DNA of 36,509 nucleotides, from the NCBI GenBank assembly GCA_031270945.1, contig JAISWZ010000084.1, positions 1 to 36,509 on the forward strand, read 5' to 3'. Shown piece by piece: positions 1 to 9,371 of this stretch. Positions within the stretch are counted from its first letter, which is position 1, and every line of letters starts with the position of its first letter. The DNA comes from Clostridiales bacterium (lineage in GTDB: Bacteria > Bacillota > Clostridia > Lachnospirales > WQUN01). The notes below the pieces were generated by a model, which saw only the letters and a list, made by a program, of their open reading frames with translations, did not search any database and was not told where the DNA came from. Position numbers and translations under genes: made by a program.

Positions 1-3000
1 GGAAGTGTTGAGAAACCATTTAAGATTAAGCCCGCGCCGGTCATAATAACAGCGGCTGTTGTTGGAGGAACGTATGACGGGACTCCAAGGACAGTCTCCC
101 CAACATTTGTGGATCAAAGCGGAGATACAGTAAATCCAAATTTCATTGTAACTTATTACCAAGTGATTGGCGAAGCTGAAACCGCTTTGGACAGCGCTCC
201 CAAAGATGCAGGAGAATACAAAGCAGTAGTGCTTGTTGAGGATGATGACTACGAGGGAACGCTGTCAGTGGCATTCACCATCGCCAAGGCGAAGCTTACC
301 GTAACGGCCAAGGATGTTACTATTGGCGTAGGCGATCCAGTGCCTGCAACTTTCGATTATGTTGTCGACGGATTTTTAGACAGCGAGTCGCTTGAAGAAG
401 AGCCTATTCTCTCATGCTCAATCACAAATAGCAACAAGCCTGATAGCTACCCGATTGTAGTGACTGGAGGAACCGCGCCAGCCAACTACGAGATTGAAAA
501 GTGGGTAAACGGGACACTTCTGGTCACCGGCAAGGAGACCGTCTCAATAACAGGGGCTGTTGTTGGAGGAACGTATGACGGGACTCCAAGGACAGTCTCC
601 CCAACATTTGCGGATCAAAGCGGAGATGCAGTAAATCCAAAATTCAAAGTCACTTATTACCAAGTGATTGGCGAAGCTGAAACCGCTTTGGACAGCGCTC
701 CATCAAACGCAGGAGAATACAAAGCTGTAGTGCTTGTTGATGATGACAACTACGACGGAACGCGTACAGTGACATTCACCATCGCCAAGGCGAAGCTTAC
801 CGTGACGGCCAAGGATGTTACTATTGGCGTAGGCGAAACAGTCCCTGCAACTTTCGATTATGTTGTCGATGGATTCTTAGACGGCGAGTCGCTTGTTGAT
901 GATCCTCTTCTCACATGCTCAATCACAAATAGCAACAAGCCTGATAGCTACCCGATTGTAGTGACTGGAGGAACCGCGCCAGCCAATTATGAGATAGTGT
1001 CTCGCGTAAACGGAACTCTCCTGGTTACTGGCAAGGGGATAGCGACGATCAAAGCGGATGTCGATGGGGGAACGTATAACGGACTCACAAGGACAGTCGT
1101 TCCAGAGTTTGAAGATAAAGACGGAACTGCAATTAATCCGAAATTCATTGTAACTTATTACCAAGTGATTGGCGAAGCTCCAACCGCTTTGGCCAGTGCT
1201 CCCGAAGATGCAGGAGAATACAAAGCTGTAGTGCTTGTTGAGGATGATGATTACGAGGGAACGCTGTCAGTGGCATTCACCATCGCCAAGGCGAAGCTTA
1301 CCGTGACGGCCAAGGATGTTACTATTGGCGTAGGCGAAATAGTGCCTGCAACTTTCGATTATGTTGTCGATGGATTCTTAGACGGCGAGTCGCTTGTTGT
1401 TGCGCCTGTTCTTACATGCTCAATCACAAATAGCAACAAGCCTGATAGCTACCCGATTGTAGTGACTGGAGGAACCGCGCCACCCAACTACGAGATAGAG
1501 TCTCGCGTAGACGGAACTCTCCGGGTTACTGGCAAGGCGATAGCGACGATCAAAGCGGATCTTGATGGGGGAACGTATGACGGGACTTCAAGGACGGTCG
1601 TTCCAGAGTTTGAAGACAAAGACGGAAAGTCAATAAATCCAAAATTCAAAGTCACTTATTACCAAGTGATTGATGGAGCTGATGTCGAGATAGACACCGC
1701 TCCCAAAGACGCAGGCGAATACAAAGCTGTAGTGCTTGTTGAGGATGACAACTACGAGGGAACGCGTACAGTGACATTCACCATCGCCAAGGCGAAGCTT
1801 ACCGTGAAAGCCAAGGATGTTGCTATTGGCGTAGGCGATCCATTGCCAGCAGATTTCGGATTCGAGGTTGAGGGATTTGCAAACGGCGAGTCGCTTGAAG
1901 AAGATCCTGTTCTCACATGCTCAATCACAAATAGCAACAAGCCTGGAAACTACCCGATAATAGTGTCTGGAGGAACCGCGCCAGCCAACTACGAGATTGA
2001 AAAGTGGGTAAACGGAACTCTCATGGTCACAGGCAAGGAGACCGTCTCAATAACAGCGGATGTTGTTGGAGGAACGTATGACGGGACTCCAAGGACAGTC
2101 AACCCAACATTTGCGGATCAAAGCGGAGTAGCAGTATATCCTGGCAATTCAGTCAAGTATTATCGAGTAAGTGACGGAACAGAAGTTCTTGATCCGCCAT
2201 CAGATGCCGGCGATTACAAAGCCGTGATCTTGGTGGAGGATCCTGCTTACGAGGGAAGTTACGAGATTTCATTCACCATCGCCAAGGCGAAGCTTACTGT
2301 GACTGCCAAAAGCGTTACTATTAGCGTAGGCGATCCAGTGCCAGCGGATTTTGAATACGCTGTCGATGGGTTTGTAAATGGCGATTCGCTTGAAGAGGAA
2401 CCTGTTCTCACATGCGATATCGTCGACAGTAGCTATCCTGAAAGCTACCCGATTATAGTGACTGGAGGAACCGCGCCAGCTAACTACGAGATAGGGTCTC
2501 GCGTAAACGGAACTCTCCTGGTCACTGGCAAGGCGATAGCGACGATCATAGCGGATGTTGTTGGAGGAACGTATGACGGGACTCCAAGGACAGTCAATCC
2601 AACATTTGCGGATCAAATCGGAAATGCAATAAATCCGGGTTTCAAAGTCACTTATCTCCAAATATTAGATGGATCGGAAGTCGAGTTGGGCAGCGCTCCC
2701 TCAGACGCAGGAGAATACAGAGCTGTAGTGCTTGTTGAGGATGAGGTCTACGATGGAACGCTAACAGTGACATTCACCATCGCCAAGGCGAAGCTCACAG
2801 TTTCGGCCAAGGATGTTGCTATTAGCGTAGGCGATCCAGTGCCTACAGATTTCGAATTCGAGGTTGAGGGATTTGTGAACGGCGAGTCGCTTGGAGAAGA
2901 TCCTGTTCTCACATGCGCAATCGCCAATAGCAGAAAGCCCGGAAGTTACCCGATTATAGTGACTGGAGGAACTGCGCCAGCCAACTACGAAATAGGATCT

Positions 3001-4245
3001 CGCGTAAACGGGACGCTTCTGGTCACCGGCAAGGAGATAGCGACGATCAAAGCGGATGTAGTTGGAGGAGCGTATGACGGGACTCCAAGGACAGTCGCTC
3101 CAGAGTTTGAAGATGGAGACGGAAAAGCAATAAATCCGAACTACATTGTCATTTACTACCAGACGATTGACGGAGTTGAAGTCGAGTTGGACAGCGCTCC
3201 CTCAGACGCTGGAGAATACAGCGCAGCAGTGCTTGTTGAGGATGACAACTATAACGGAACGTTGGCAGTGGCATTCACCATCGCCAAGGCGAAGCTTAAA
3301 GTCAAGGCCCTGGACGCTTCAATCAGCGTAGGCCAGCAGTTGCCAGCGTTCTTGTATGAAGTCGAAGGATTCGCAAATGGCGAGTCGCTTGCCGAAGCGC
3401 CAGTTCTTTCGTGCCCAACCGCCCAGATTGGCAGGGCTGGAGAGTACCCGATTGTAGTTGCTGGAGGAACAGCGCCAGCCAACTATGAGATAGAGTCATG
3501 GATAAACGGGACTCTTGCAATAAGAGCAATTGATTTGCCCTATGTTCCGCCCACGGTCGCTATCCCATTTATCCCCTATGTGCCAGTTGCGACTCCAAAG
3601 CCAACGCCAGTTGACACGGCGCCTGTGAGGCTCCCTGCTGACATAGCGCCGATTGATTGCGCGGAAGAGCTGCATAAGCTTGGGCTGTTTGCTGGAACGT
3701 CAGTGAACGCTCAGGGAGTGCCGACATATTCGCTGGAAAAGAAGCTTACAAGAATTGAGGCTTTGGCGCTAGCAATTCGCCTGATGGGGCTGGAGAAGGA
3801 AGCGAACGAGTACACTGGCGCCAACCCGTTTGTTGATGTGCCAGATTGGTCTCAAAAGCTTGCCGCATTTGCCTACATGAAAGGCGTAACAGTGGGAATC
3901 GATCCAGAGCGCGGCCTTTTTGGCGCAACCAGGGAGGTTTCGCTGCAAGAGTTCGCGGCGTTCTTGCTGCGGGCGCTTGGATACAGCGAGCGAAATGGGG
4001 ATTTCCTGTTTGTTGAGGCAGTAAACAAAGCCGCCAGCCTGTCAGTGGTTGCCAAAGAGGACGAAAAAACTTCGCCAACCACTAGCATTAATCGCAATAA
4101 AGCGGTATTATTAATGGTAGCGACGCTGTTAGCCAACATGAATGGAACAGACCAAACAATGCTTCAAAGCTTGACTGGAAGCGGCGCTGTGTCAACAGAC
4201 GCGGCGGCGAGCTTCATTGCGGCGATTAGGGCTATGAATTCTTAG
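1..4245 (+). CDS. MBG-repeat surface protein with C-terminal SLH domains (5' end outside window)
   Basis: The frame is open from base 1, so the gene starts upstream of the window and at least 1,414 residues are visible. Seven near-identical units begin near 46, 547, 1048, 1549, 2050, 2545 and 3046, with a period of 501 bp (once 495). Each unit pairs a GGTYDGTPRTV...DAGEYKAVVLV...FTIAKA half with a LTVTAKDV...GGTAPANYEI...VNGTL half, typical of MBG/YDG-type immunoglobulin-like repeats of secreted adhesins. A Pro/Thr linker (about 3535-3640) leads to a C-terminal S-layer-homology-like region (about 3640-4230; LTRIEALALAIRLMGL, FVDVPDWSQKLAAFAYMKG). The protein is probably displayed on the cell wall through SLH binding. 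The stop codon TAG shares its G with the start of a palindromic repeat element, so the original C-terminus may have been altered. The repeat class is recognised by motif; the ligand is unknown. Confidence 0.9.
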   Translation, partial: GSVEKPFKIKPAPVIITAAVVGGTYDGTPRTVSPTFVDQSGDTVNPNFIVTYYQVIGEAETALDSAPKDAGEYKAVVLVEDDDYEGTLSVAFTIAKAKLTVTAKDVTIGVGDPVPATFDYVVDGFLDSESLEEEPILSCSITNSNKPDSYPIVVTGGTAPANYEIEKWVNGTLLVTGKETVSITGAVVGGTYDGTPRTVSPTFADQSGDAVNPKFKVTYYQVIGEAETALDSAPSNAGEYKAVVLVDDDNYDGTRTVTFTIAKAKLTVTAKDVTIGVGETVPATFDYVVDGFLDGESLVDDPLLTCSITNSNKPDSYPIVVTGGTAPANYEIVSRVNGTLLVTGKGIATIKADVDGGTYNGLTRTVVPEFEDKDGTAINPKFIVTYYQVIGEAPTALASAPEDAGEYKAVVLVEDDDYEGTLSVAFTIAKAKLTVTAKDVTIGVGEIVPATFDYVVDGFLDGESLVVAPVLTCSITNSNKPDSYPIVVTGGTAPPNYEIESRVDGTLRVTGKAIATIKADLDGGTYDGTSRTVVPEFEDKDGKSINPKFKVTYYQVIDGADVEIDTAPKDAGEYKAVVLVEDDNYEGTRTVTFTIAKAKLTVKAKDVAIGVGDPLPADFGFEVEGFANGESLEEDPVLTCSITNSNKPGNYPIIVSGGTAPANYEIEKWVNGTLMVTGKETVSITADVVGGTYDGTPRTVNPTFADQSGVAVYPGNSVKYYRVSDGTEVLDPPSDAGDYKAVILVEDPAYEGSYEISFTIAKAKLTVTAKSVTISVGDPVPADFEYAVDGFVNGDSLEEEPVLTCDIVDSSYPESYPIIVTGGTAPANYEIGSRVNGTLLVTGKAIATIIADVVGGTYDGTPRTVNPTFADQIGNAINPGFKVTYLQILDGSEVELGSAPSDAGEYRAVVLVEDEVYDGTLTVTFTIAKAKLTVSAKDVAISVGDPVPTDFEFEVEGFVNGESLGEDPVLTCAIANSRKPGSYPIIVTGGTAPANYEIGSRVNGTLLVTGKEIATIKADVVGGAYDGTPRTVAPEFEDGDGKAINPNYIVIYYQTIDGVEVELDSAPSDAGEYSAAVLVEDDNYNGTLAVAFTIAKAKLKVKALDASISVGQQLPAFLYEVEGFANGESLAEAPVLSCPTAQIGRAGEYPIVVAGGTAPANYEIESWINGTLAIRAIDLPYVPPTVAIPFIPYVPVATPKPTPVDTAPVRLPADIAPIDCAEELHKLGLFAGTSVNAQGVPTYSLEKKLTRIEALALAIRLMGLEKEANEYTGANPFVDVPDWSQKLAAFAYMKGVTVGIDPERGLFGATREVSLQEFAAFLLRALGYSERNGDFLFVEAVNKAASLSVVAKEDEKTSPTTSINRNKAVLLMVATLLANMNGTDQTMLQSLTGSGAVSTDAAASFIAAIRAMNS
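46..3531 (+). repeat. Seven 501-bp tandem repeats inside the MBG protein gene
   Basis: The in-frame direct repeats have periods of 501, 501, 501, 501, 495 and 501 bp, encoding 167 (once 165) residues each. Long stretches are almost identical at nucleotide level between units, for example GGCGAAGCTTACCGTGACGG. This implies recent duplication or ongoing gene conversion and makes unit-number variation by recombination likely. Confidence 0.9.
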
Positions 4246-4326
4246 AGCATATCCCAAAATTCCAAAAATGGCGCCGGAAAAGTCATGCGATGCTTCAACG
4301 CGTTACTTTTCCAAGCCCTATAATCA
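4245..4326. repeat. Palindromic MITE-like element, left half (GAGCATATCCC family)
   Basis: The left end GAGCATATCCCAAAATT is identical to the complete copy at 28675-28774 and is followed by the family's inner GGCGCCGGAAAAGTC and ATGCTTCAACG segments. The right terminal repeat is missing and runs into CCCTATAATCAG. It abuts the stop codon of the MBG gene. Confidence 0.7.
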
Positions 4327-4332
4327 GTAATG

Positions 4333-4363
4333 AGCGGGAGAGCTGGCCTCTCCCGCTTTGTTT
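4333..4363 (+). terminator. Rho-independent terminator (or attenuator) before the glycyl radical enzyme operon
   Basis: A perfect 10-bp stem, AGCGGGAGAG / CTCTCCCGCT with loop CTGGC, is followed by TTGTTT. It most simply terminates the MBG gene. A TATAAT box at 4319-4324 just upstream, without a convincing -35, leaves open that it is an attenuator in the leader of the next operon. Confidence 0.8.
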
Positions 4364-4407
4364 GCGCAAAGGGGAATGCGGGCAGTTATGGGACTAGGAG
4401 GCAGCTT

Positions 4408-6549
4408 ATGGAAATAAAAAGATTGAAGAAGATAGCCTACGAAAATGGGATCCTTGCGGCGCAAAACGAGCGGCTGCACATTGAGGCGCTGGCGTTTTTG
4501 GAAACCTCAGGCGAGCGCTTCCACAACATTCGCAGGGCGAAGATGGACTGCGCGATATTTGACAGGCACTCAATCGAGATTACGGCTGGCGAGCTTTTGG
4601 CGGGAAGGTTCAGCAATTCGTTTTCCGCTCCGGAGGAAGAGAAAGAGCTTTATCACAAGGCTAGAAAAATGATGGACGCCAGCCCGCTTGGAGGCCACTG
4701 GTCCGCCAGCACAGGGCACAGGGTGCTGGACATTGAAAAGTTGTTGACAGTCGGAGTGGAAGGCTTGCTGGCCGAGATAGAAGAGAAACGGTTGGCGCTT
4801 GATTTCAGCCAGCCTGAGGACGCCGAGAAGGCTGTCGTGTACGAGTCCATGAAGATCTCGCTTGAGGGGTTCTGCCGGTTTGCCAGGAGGTTTCACGACA
4901 AGCTCGAAGCTTTGGCTGAGGCCGAGGCGGACGGTGAGCTGAAGGCGCAATACCAAGCCATGGCCGCCAACTTCTCCAAAGCTCCATATAAGCCCTCCAG
5001 CTCGTTCTACGAGGCTTTGCAGACGTCATGGCTGCTGCAGACAGCGACATGCCTTGTTGGAGACATCTCCTTGGCTGGAAGGCCAGACTCCTATCTCTAT
5101 CCATTTTATCTTAAGGACACCAAAGCGGGCGTTATTACGAAGGAGTTTGCCGAGGACCTTGTTGCGAGCTACTACTTCAAGCACAATGAGCTCTATGGAG
5201 CATGGCCGGCGTCTATAATGGTCGGCGGAACGGGATGGAACGAGCTGTCGGAAATCATGCTGGACGCCATAAGGCGAACTGGCCTTGTAAACCCGTCAGT
5301 GGCCGTCGTGTATACGCCCGACATGCCAGAGCGGATTCTGGAGAAATGCGTGGGGCTGATAGCTGAGGGATATACGAAGCCTTCGTTTTTCAATGACCGC
5401 GTGGTCAGAGAAGGGCTTGAAGCGGCTGGAGTCTCGGCTGAAGACGCAAAAAATTACATACACAGCACTTGCGTTGAGATAACGCCTATAGCAAACTCAA
5501 ACATCCAGGTTGCAACGCCATACATCAACCCGACAAAAGCCTTGGAGCACGTGCTTGGGGGCGGGCAGCCCTTGTTTGGGAATGAGGCCTGGCTTGAGCG
5601 ATCCACCCCGATTAATGTTAAAACCTTTGACGAGTTTCTCAAAAGCGTGAAAGCCGCTCTTTCAGAAATCATACGATCCAGAATGGTTGTGAACGCCTTT
5701 GACAGCTTGGCCAGGAAGCGGTACGCCTCTTCTCCTCTCGCGTCAGCCCTGACTTGCGGATGCATTGAAAAAGGCCTGGACGCTGGGGCGGGAGGCGCCA
5801 AGTACAACTTTATTTATCCATGCTTTCCGGGTTTTGTCACTTTGGTTGACTCATTGGCCGCTGTGAAAAAAGCCGTGTATGATGACAAAGTGATCACAAT
5901 CAAGGAGCTGTCTGAGATTTGCGCTTCGAACTTCGACAACACGGAAAGGACAAGGCAGTACCTGGTCAACCGTTGCGAGAAGTTTGGAAATGGCTTGGAA
6001 GACGTAGACGCCATAGCTGTTGACATGTATGATTTCATTCGCAATGAGCTCGGCAGGTATCGCCACTGCCAAGTGACAGGCACTTTTCATCCCAGCTATT
6101 TCGCCTGGATAAAGCACGGGGAGCTGGGCATGCAAGCGGCGGCAACTCCTGACGGCAGACGGCAGGGAGAGGCTTTGTCGGAAAATCTTGGCGCGTCCCA
6201 GGGCATGGACAGGAACACACCTCTTGGCGTCGTGCAGTCCATATCAAAGATTGAGCAAAAATACGGGATTGGCGGAATCGCCACAAACTTCAGGTTCAGC
6301 AAAAGCTTCCTGTCAACAGATGAAGGGAAGAAGGCGCTGGCAAGCTTCATACGGCATTTCATGGACGCCGGCTGCTTTGAGGCCCAGTTCAATTCAGTGG
6401 ATCAGGAAACTTTGCTAAAAGCCCAGAAGAATCCTGAAAAATACGCAACTCTCATGGTGAGGGTCGCTGGGTATAGTGACTACTTCACAAACCTTTCGAA
6501 AGAGATCCAGGCTGAAATCATTAAAAGGACGGAGCATAGCCAGACATGA
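4408..6549 (+). CDS. Glycyl radical enzyme, PFL/diol-dehydratase-like, unknown substrate
   Basis: A 713-residue member of the pyruvate formate-lyase/glycyl radical superfamily. The start is set at 4408 by AGGAGG at 4396-4401; an upstream in-frame start at 4330 would lie within the terminator hairpin. The N-terminal and central PFL domain carries the active-site cysteine Cys355 in a C-V-E motif (STCVEITPIAN). The Glu two residues later is the hallmark of dehydratase and other eliminase members such as glycerol, propanediol and hydroxyproline dehydratases and choline lyase. The glycyl radical loop is RVAGYSDY with Gly688, 25 residues from the C-terminus, the usual distance. The activase gene overlaps it by 4 bp (ATGA). 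No microcompartment genes accompany it. The CVE motif and the carbohydrate setting suggest radical dehydration of a polyol or sugar derivative (inference). The protein should be oxygen-sensitive. Confidence 0.9.
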   Translation: MEIKRLKKIAYENGILAAQNERLHIEALAFLETSGERFHNIRRAKMDCAIFDRHSIEITAGELLAGRFSNSFSAPEEEKELYHKARKMMDASPLGGHWSASTGHRVLDIEKLLTVGVEGLLAEIEEKRLALDFSQPEDAEKAVVYESMKISLEGFCRFARRFHDKLEALAEAEADGELKAQYQAMAANFSKAPYKPSSSFYEALQTSWLLQTATCLVGDISLAGRPDSYLYPFYLKDTKAGVITKEFAEDLVASYYFKHNELYGAWPASIMVGGTGWNELSEIMLDAIRRTGLVNPSVAVVYTPDMPERILEKCVGLIAEGYTKPSFFNDRVVREGLEAAGVSAEDAKNYIHSTCVEITPIANSNIQVATPYINPTKALEHVLGGGQPLFGNEAWLERSTPINVKTFDEFLKSVKAALSEIIRSRMVVNAFDSLARKRYASSPLASALTCGCIEKGLDAGAGGAKYNFIYPCFPGFVTLVDSLAAVKKAVYDDKVITIKELSEICASNFDNTERTRQYLVNRCEKFGNGLEDVDAIAVDMYDFIRNELGRYRHCQVTGTFHPSYFAWIKHGELGMQAAATPDGRRQGEALSENLGASQGMDRNTPLGVVQSISKIEQKYGIGGIATNFRFSKSFLSTDEGKKALASFIRHFMDAGCFEAQFNSVDQETLLKAQKNPEKYATLMVRVAGYSDYFTNLSKEIQAEIIKRTEHSQT

Positions 6550-7418
6550 CTTTGGTCTCTAGCATTCAGCGCTTTTCAGTGAATGACGGGCCTGGCGTCA
6601 GAACCGTTGTGTTCACGAAAGGATGTAGCCTTCATTGCTATTGGTGCCATAACCCGGAGTCCATAAAGCCCTTGCCGCAGATTCAGTTCTTTGCGGCTAA
6701 ATGCATTTCTTGCCAAGCTTGCGCTTCAGAATGCCCCATCCCAGAAGGCTTGGCCAGGTTCAATCCTTCCTGCAAGGCTTGCGGCAAATGCGCGAAGGCC
6801 TGCTACAGCGGCGCGCTAAAGCTGGTTGGCAAAAGCTATCTCATCCCCGATCTGGTGGCAGAGCTCCAAAAAGACAAGGGCATGATGGACAGATCTGGAG
6901 GCGGAGTCACTTTTTCAGGAGGGGAGCCGCTTCTCCACCCGCAATATGTCTCGCAAGCGATGTCCGAGCTCAAGCGGGAAGGGATCAGCTCGTGCATAGA
7001 AACCGCCGGCAATGTCCCTTGGGATGCGTTCCAGCTCGTCTTGCCGCTAGCGAAGCTTTTTCTCTTTGACGTGAAAGCCGCCCAGGAAAGCCAGCATAGG
7101 CGAGGCACAGGCTCAGGCAATGGGCTGATACTCTCAAACCTGAAAAAGCTGAGAGAAGCGGGTGCGCCTGTGGTATTGAGGGTTCCTGTAGTGCCGGGCT
7201 TCAACTGCGACGTGGACAGCATAGCTGCTATAGGAAAGATAGCGCTTCTCCCAGGCAACAAAAAGCAAAAGATTGAACTGCTGCCGTTTCATGGCATGTG
7301 CGCGGGCAAGTATGAGTCGCTGGGATTGGAGTTTCCAGCCGCAGACACAGAAACGCCTGATGAGGCTACCATGGAGCGGCTTAGAAGAACGCTTAGGGAC
7401 ATGGGGCTAGACGCTTGA
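6546..7418 (+). CDS. Glycyl radical enzyme activating enzyme (radical SAM)
   Basis: A 290-residue activase that generates the glycyl radical on the upstream enzyme by S-adenosylmethionine cleavage. The radical SAM motif CSLHCYWC holds Cys27, Cys31 and Cys34. A two-cluster ferredoxin insert follows at about residues 53-86 (CISCQACASECP and CKACGKCAKAC), as in activases of the glycerol-dehydratase and choline-lyase groups and unlike the short PflA. The SAM-contact motif is present as TFSGGEPLLHP. The start ATG overlaps the enzyme's TGA, indicating translational coupling and a dedicated pair. Its stop lies 17 bp before the next gene's start. Confidence 0.93.
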   Translation: MTLVSSIQRFSVNDGPGVRTVVFTKGCSLHCYWCHNPESIKPLPQIQFFAAKCISCQACASECPIPEGLARFNPSCKACGKCAKACYSGALKLVGKSYLIPDLVAELQKDKGMMDRSGGGVTFSGGEPLLHPQYVSQAMSELKREGISSCIETAGNVPWDAFQLVLPLAKLFLFDVKAAQESQHRRGTGSGNGLILSNLKKLREAGAPVVLRVPVVPGFNCDVDSIAAIGKIALLPGNKKQKIELLPFHGMCAGKYESLGLEFPAADTETPDEATMERLRRTLRDMGLDA

Positions 7419-7435
7419 TATTATGGAGGAGTTTG

Positions 7436-9355
7436 ATGATAAAGGCAAGCCTTCTGACACTCGGAAACTCAACGCTCTTTGACTTTGGCATTTCAGAGCG
7501 AGCTTTCAGCTTTTTCATAAAACAGGATACTCCAGCTGATTTCCTGGAGATAAGCATATCTTTGGAACTGGGGGACGCAAGCGAATATGTCTTGTTTCCA
7601 GCTTGCTGCTATAGCGGAAACCGGTTCGACGTCTTGCCGAAGGAATACCCTCCGATGTTCTCTCCAGAAGAAGCCAGCGTAGACATGCCAGTCACCATTA
7701 CGGATGTGCCAAGGCTTAACAAGGACGGAAGCGGAATGATAGAGGTTACCGCTGGAGATGTAAGCGTCCCGTGCGTAGCGGTATATGTTCCGGATCAAAA
7801 GAGGGCCGTCCTGTTTTTTACGGTTCAGCAAGCATGCGGCAAAAATGTCGGCTTGGCTTATGAAAAGGGCCGCATTAGAGTGACCATTCCCCATTTCCGA
7901 GAGAACGCCTACCGTTGGCCGCATGTGCGGCCAAATCAAAACACGGGAAAGGTCTTTCGAAAAGGCGAGTCCTTTGAATTGCCCTATAGCCTGCATGACG
8001 TCCCCTGCGACAGCATGGAGGAATTCTACCGCCTTTTCTTCGAGCAGCGCAAATGCATGGGAATGGATGACTCACTGCCAGAAGTCCTGACATATAGCCG
8101 CCAGTTTGAGATCCATAGAGACCGGATCAACTACATGAGCTGGAGCAGCCAAGGCGGCTACTATGCCACGGATGTCCTGGCAGGAAGCTCTTTGCCTTGG
8201 CAACCGGGCTGGGTTGGCGGCGCCATGAACTCATATGCCTTGATGAAGCTGGGGGGAGACCTCGAATGGAAGCGGGCCTCTAGCACCATTGACTTCCTTT
8301 TCTCAACCCAGACGGAAAGCGGGTTCTTCCGGGAATGTGCAGACGCCTCAGGAAAGCCGGGAGATTTCCCATTTAAAAGTCCGGCTGGCACAGAGCGGTG
8401 GTGCCTGGTTCGAAAATCGGCTGACGCTTTGTACTTTGTCTTCAAGCATTTTGACCTTTATCGCGAGAGAGGGCTCAGAATCCCTGAAGCGTGGATTGAA
8501 TCAACGGCCAGGCTTGCCAACGCCTTTGCAAAACTTTGGAATAAATACGGGCAGTTCGGCCAATTCGTAGACTGGGCCACAGGAGACATTGTCGTAGGCG
8601 GATCAACATCAGGCGCGATAGCCTCGGCAGGGCTTGCAAAAGCGTGGCAATGGCTTGGAAGCTATGAATATTTGGAAGTCGCCAAATCAGCCGCGCTTTT
8701 GCATTATGAAAGAGACGCCCTCAAAGGGTATACCACAGGTGGGCCCGAAGAGATGCTTCAATGCCCGGATAGCGAAAGCTGCTTTGGACTGCTTGAAAGC
8801 ATGGTCTGCCTATATGAAGTGACCAGAGATCCCCAGTGGCTGGAAAAAGCGAAGCATTTGGCCCATATGTGCTCCAGCTGGGTTGTGCCATATAACTACC
8901 GTTTTCCTGAGGAAAGCGAGTTCGGACGCCTGGGCATGAAGACAGTCGGAAGTGTCTTTGCCAACGCCCAGAACAAGCACTCAGCTCCAGGGATCTGTAC
9001 ACTGTCCGGAGACAGCCTGGCAAAGCTCTACAAATGGACAGGAGATAAGCGGTACTTTGAGCTTTTCAAGGAGATCACCACAACCATTGGCCAGTACATC
9101 TCCACAGAAGAGCGCCCGATTTATTCCTGGGATGTCCCAAAGGACGCGAGCCTCCTGGACGATGACAGCGTTCGCGCGCAAAGGGAGAAGCTGCCCCAGG
9201 GATTCATTTGCGAGAGGGTAAACATGTCCGACTGGGAAAGCGAGCGCTGCATTGGAGGAGTCTTCAACGGCAACTGCTGGTGTGAGACCTCGAACTTGCT
9301 GGCGTTGGCTGAGGCGATTCCTTATATCAAGGCTTTTTCGGAGAGGGCGGATTAA
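7436..9355 (+). CDS. Six-hairpin (alpha/alpha)6 glycosidase-like protein
   Basis: A 639-residue protein starting at 7436 behind GGAGGAG (7425-7431); an earlier in-frame start at 7415 overlaps the activase stop and has no good ribosome binding site. Residues about 1-190 look like a beta-rich N-terminal domain. Residues about 230-630 show the helical-hairpin pattern of (alpha/alpha)6-barrel glycan enzymes (GWVGGAMNSYALMKLG, TESGFFRE, TGGPEEMLQCPDSES). No signal peptide is visible, so it should be cytoplasmic. It is the third gene of the glycyl radical operon, which suggests that it produces or handles the radical enzyme's substrate (inference). The exact family and catalytic residues could not be assigned. 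Confidence 0.6.
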   Translation: MIKASLLTLGNSTLFDFGISERAFSFFIKQDTPADFLEISISLELGDASEYVLFPACCYSGNRFDVLPKEYPPMFSPEEASVDMPVTITDVPRLNKDGSGMIEVTAGDVSVPCVAVYVPDQKRAVLFFTVQQACGKNVGLAYEKGRIRVTIPHFRENAYRWPHVRPNQNTGKVFRKGESFELPYSLHDVPCDSMEEFYRLFFEQRKCMGMDDSLPEVLTYSRQFEIHRDRINYMSWSSQGGYYATDVLAGSSLPWQPGWVGGAMNSYALMKLGGDLEWKRASSTIDFLFSTQTESGFFRECADASGKPGDFPFKSPAGTERWCLVRKSADALYFVFKHFDLYRERGLRIPEAWIESTARLANAFAKLWNKYGQFGQFVDWATGDIVVGGSTSGAIASAGLAKAWQWLGSYEYLEVAKSAALLHYERDALKGYTTGGPEEMLQCPDSESCFGLLESMVCLYEVTRDPQWLEKAKHLAHMCSSWVVPYNYRFPEESEFGRLGMKTVGSVFANAQNKHSAPGICTLSGDSLAKLYKWTGDKRYFELFKEITTTIGQYISTEERPIYSWDVPKDASLLDDDSVRAQREKLPQGFICERVNMSDWESERCIGGVFNGNCWCETSNLLALAEAIPYIKAFSERAD

Positions 9356-9363
9356 CCGCCCTC
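9343..9363 (+). terminator. GC-rich hairpin spanning the stop codon of the operon
   Basis: A perfect stem GAGGGCGG / CCGCCCTC has the loop ATTAA, which contains the TAA stop. It lacks a T-tract, so it may act as a processing or weak termination structure together with the next hairpin. Confidence 0.4.
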
Positions 9364-9371
9364 CAACCTTG

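Noticed and set aside
4330-4408. Upstream start for the glycyl radical enzyme (26 extra residues)
   Set aside because: The extra codons overlap a terminator hairpin, and the start at 4408 has an ideal AGGAGG site.
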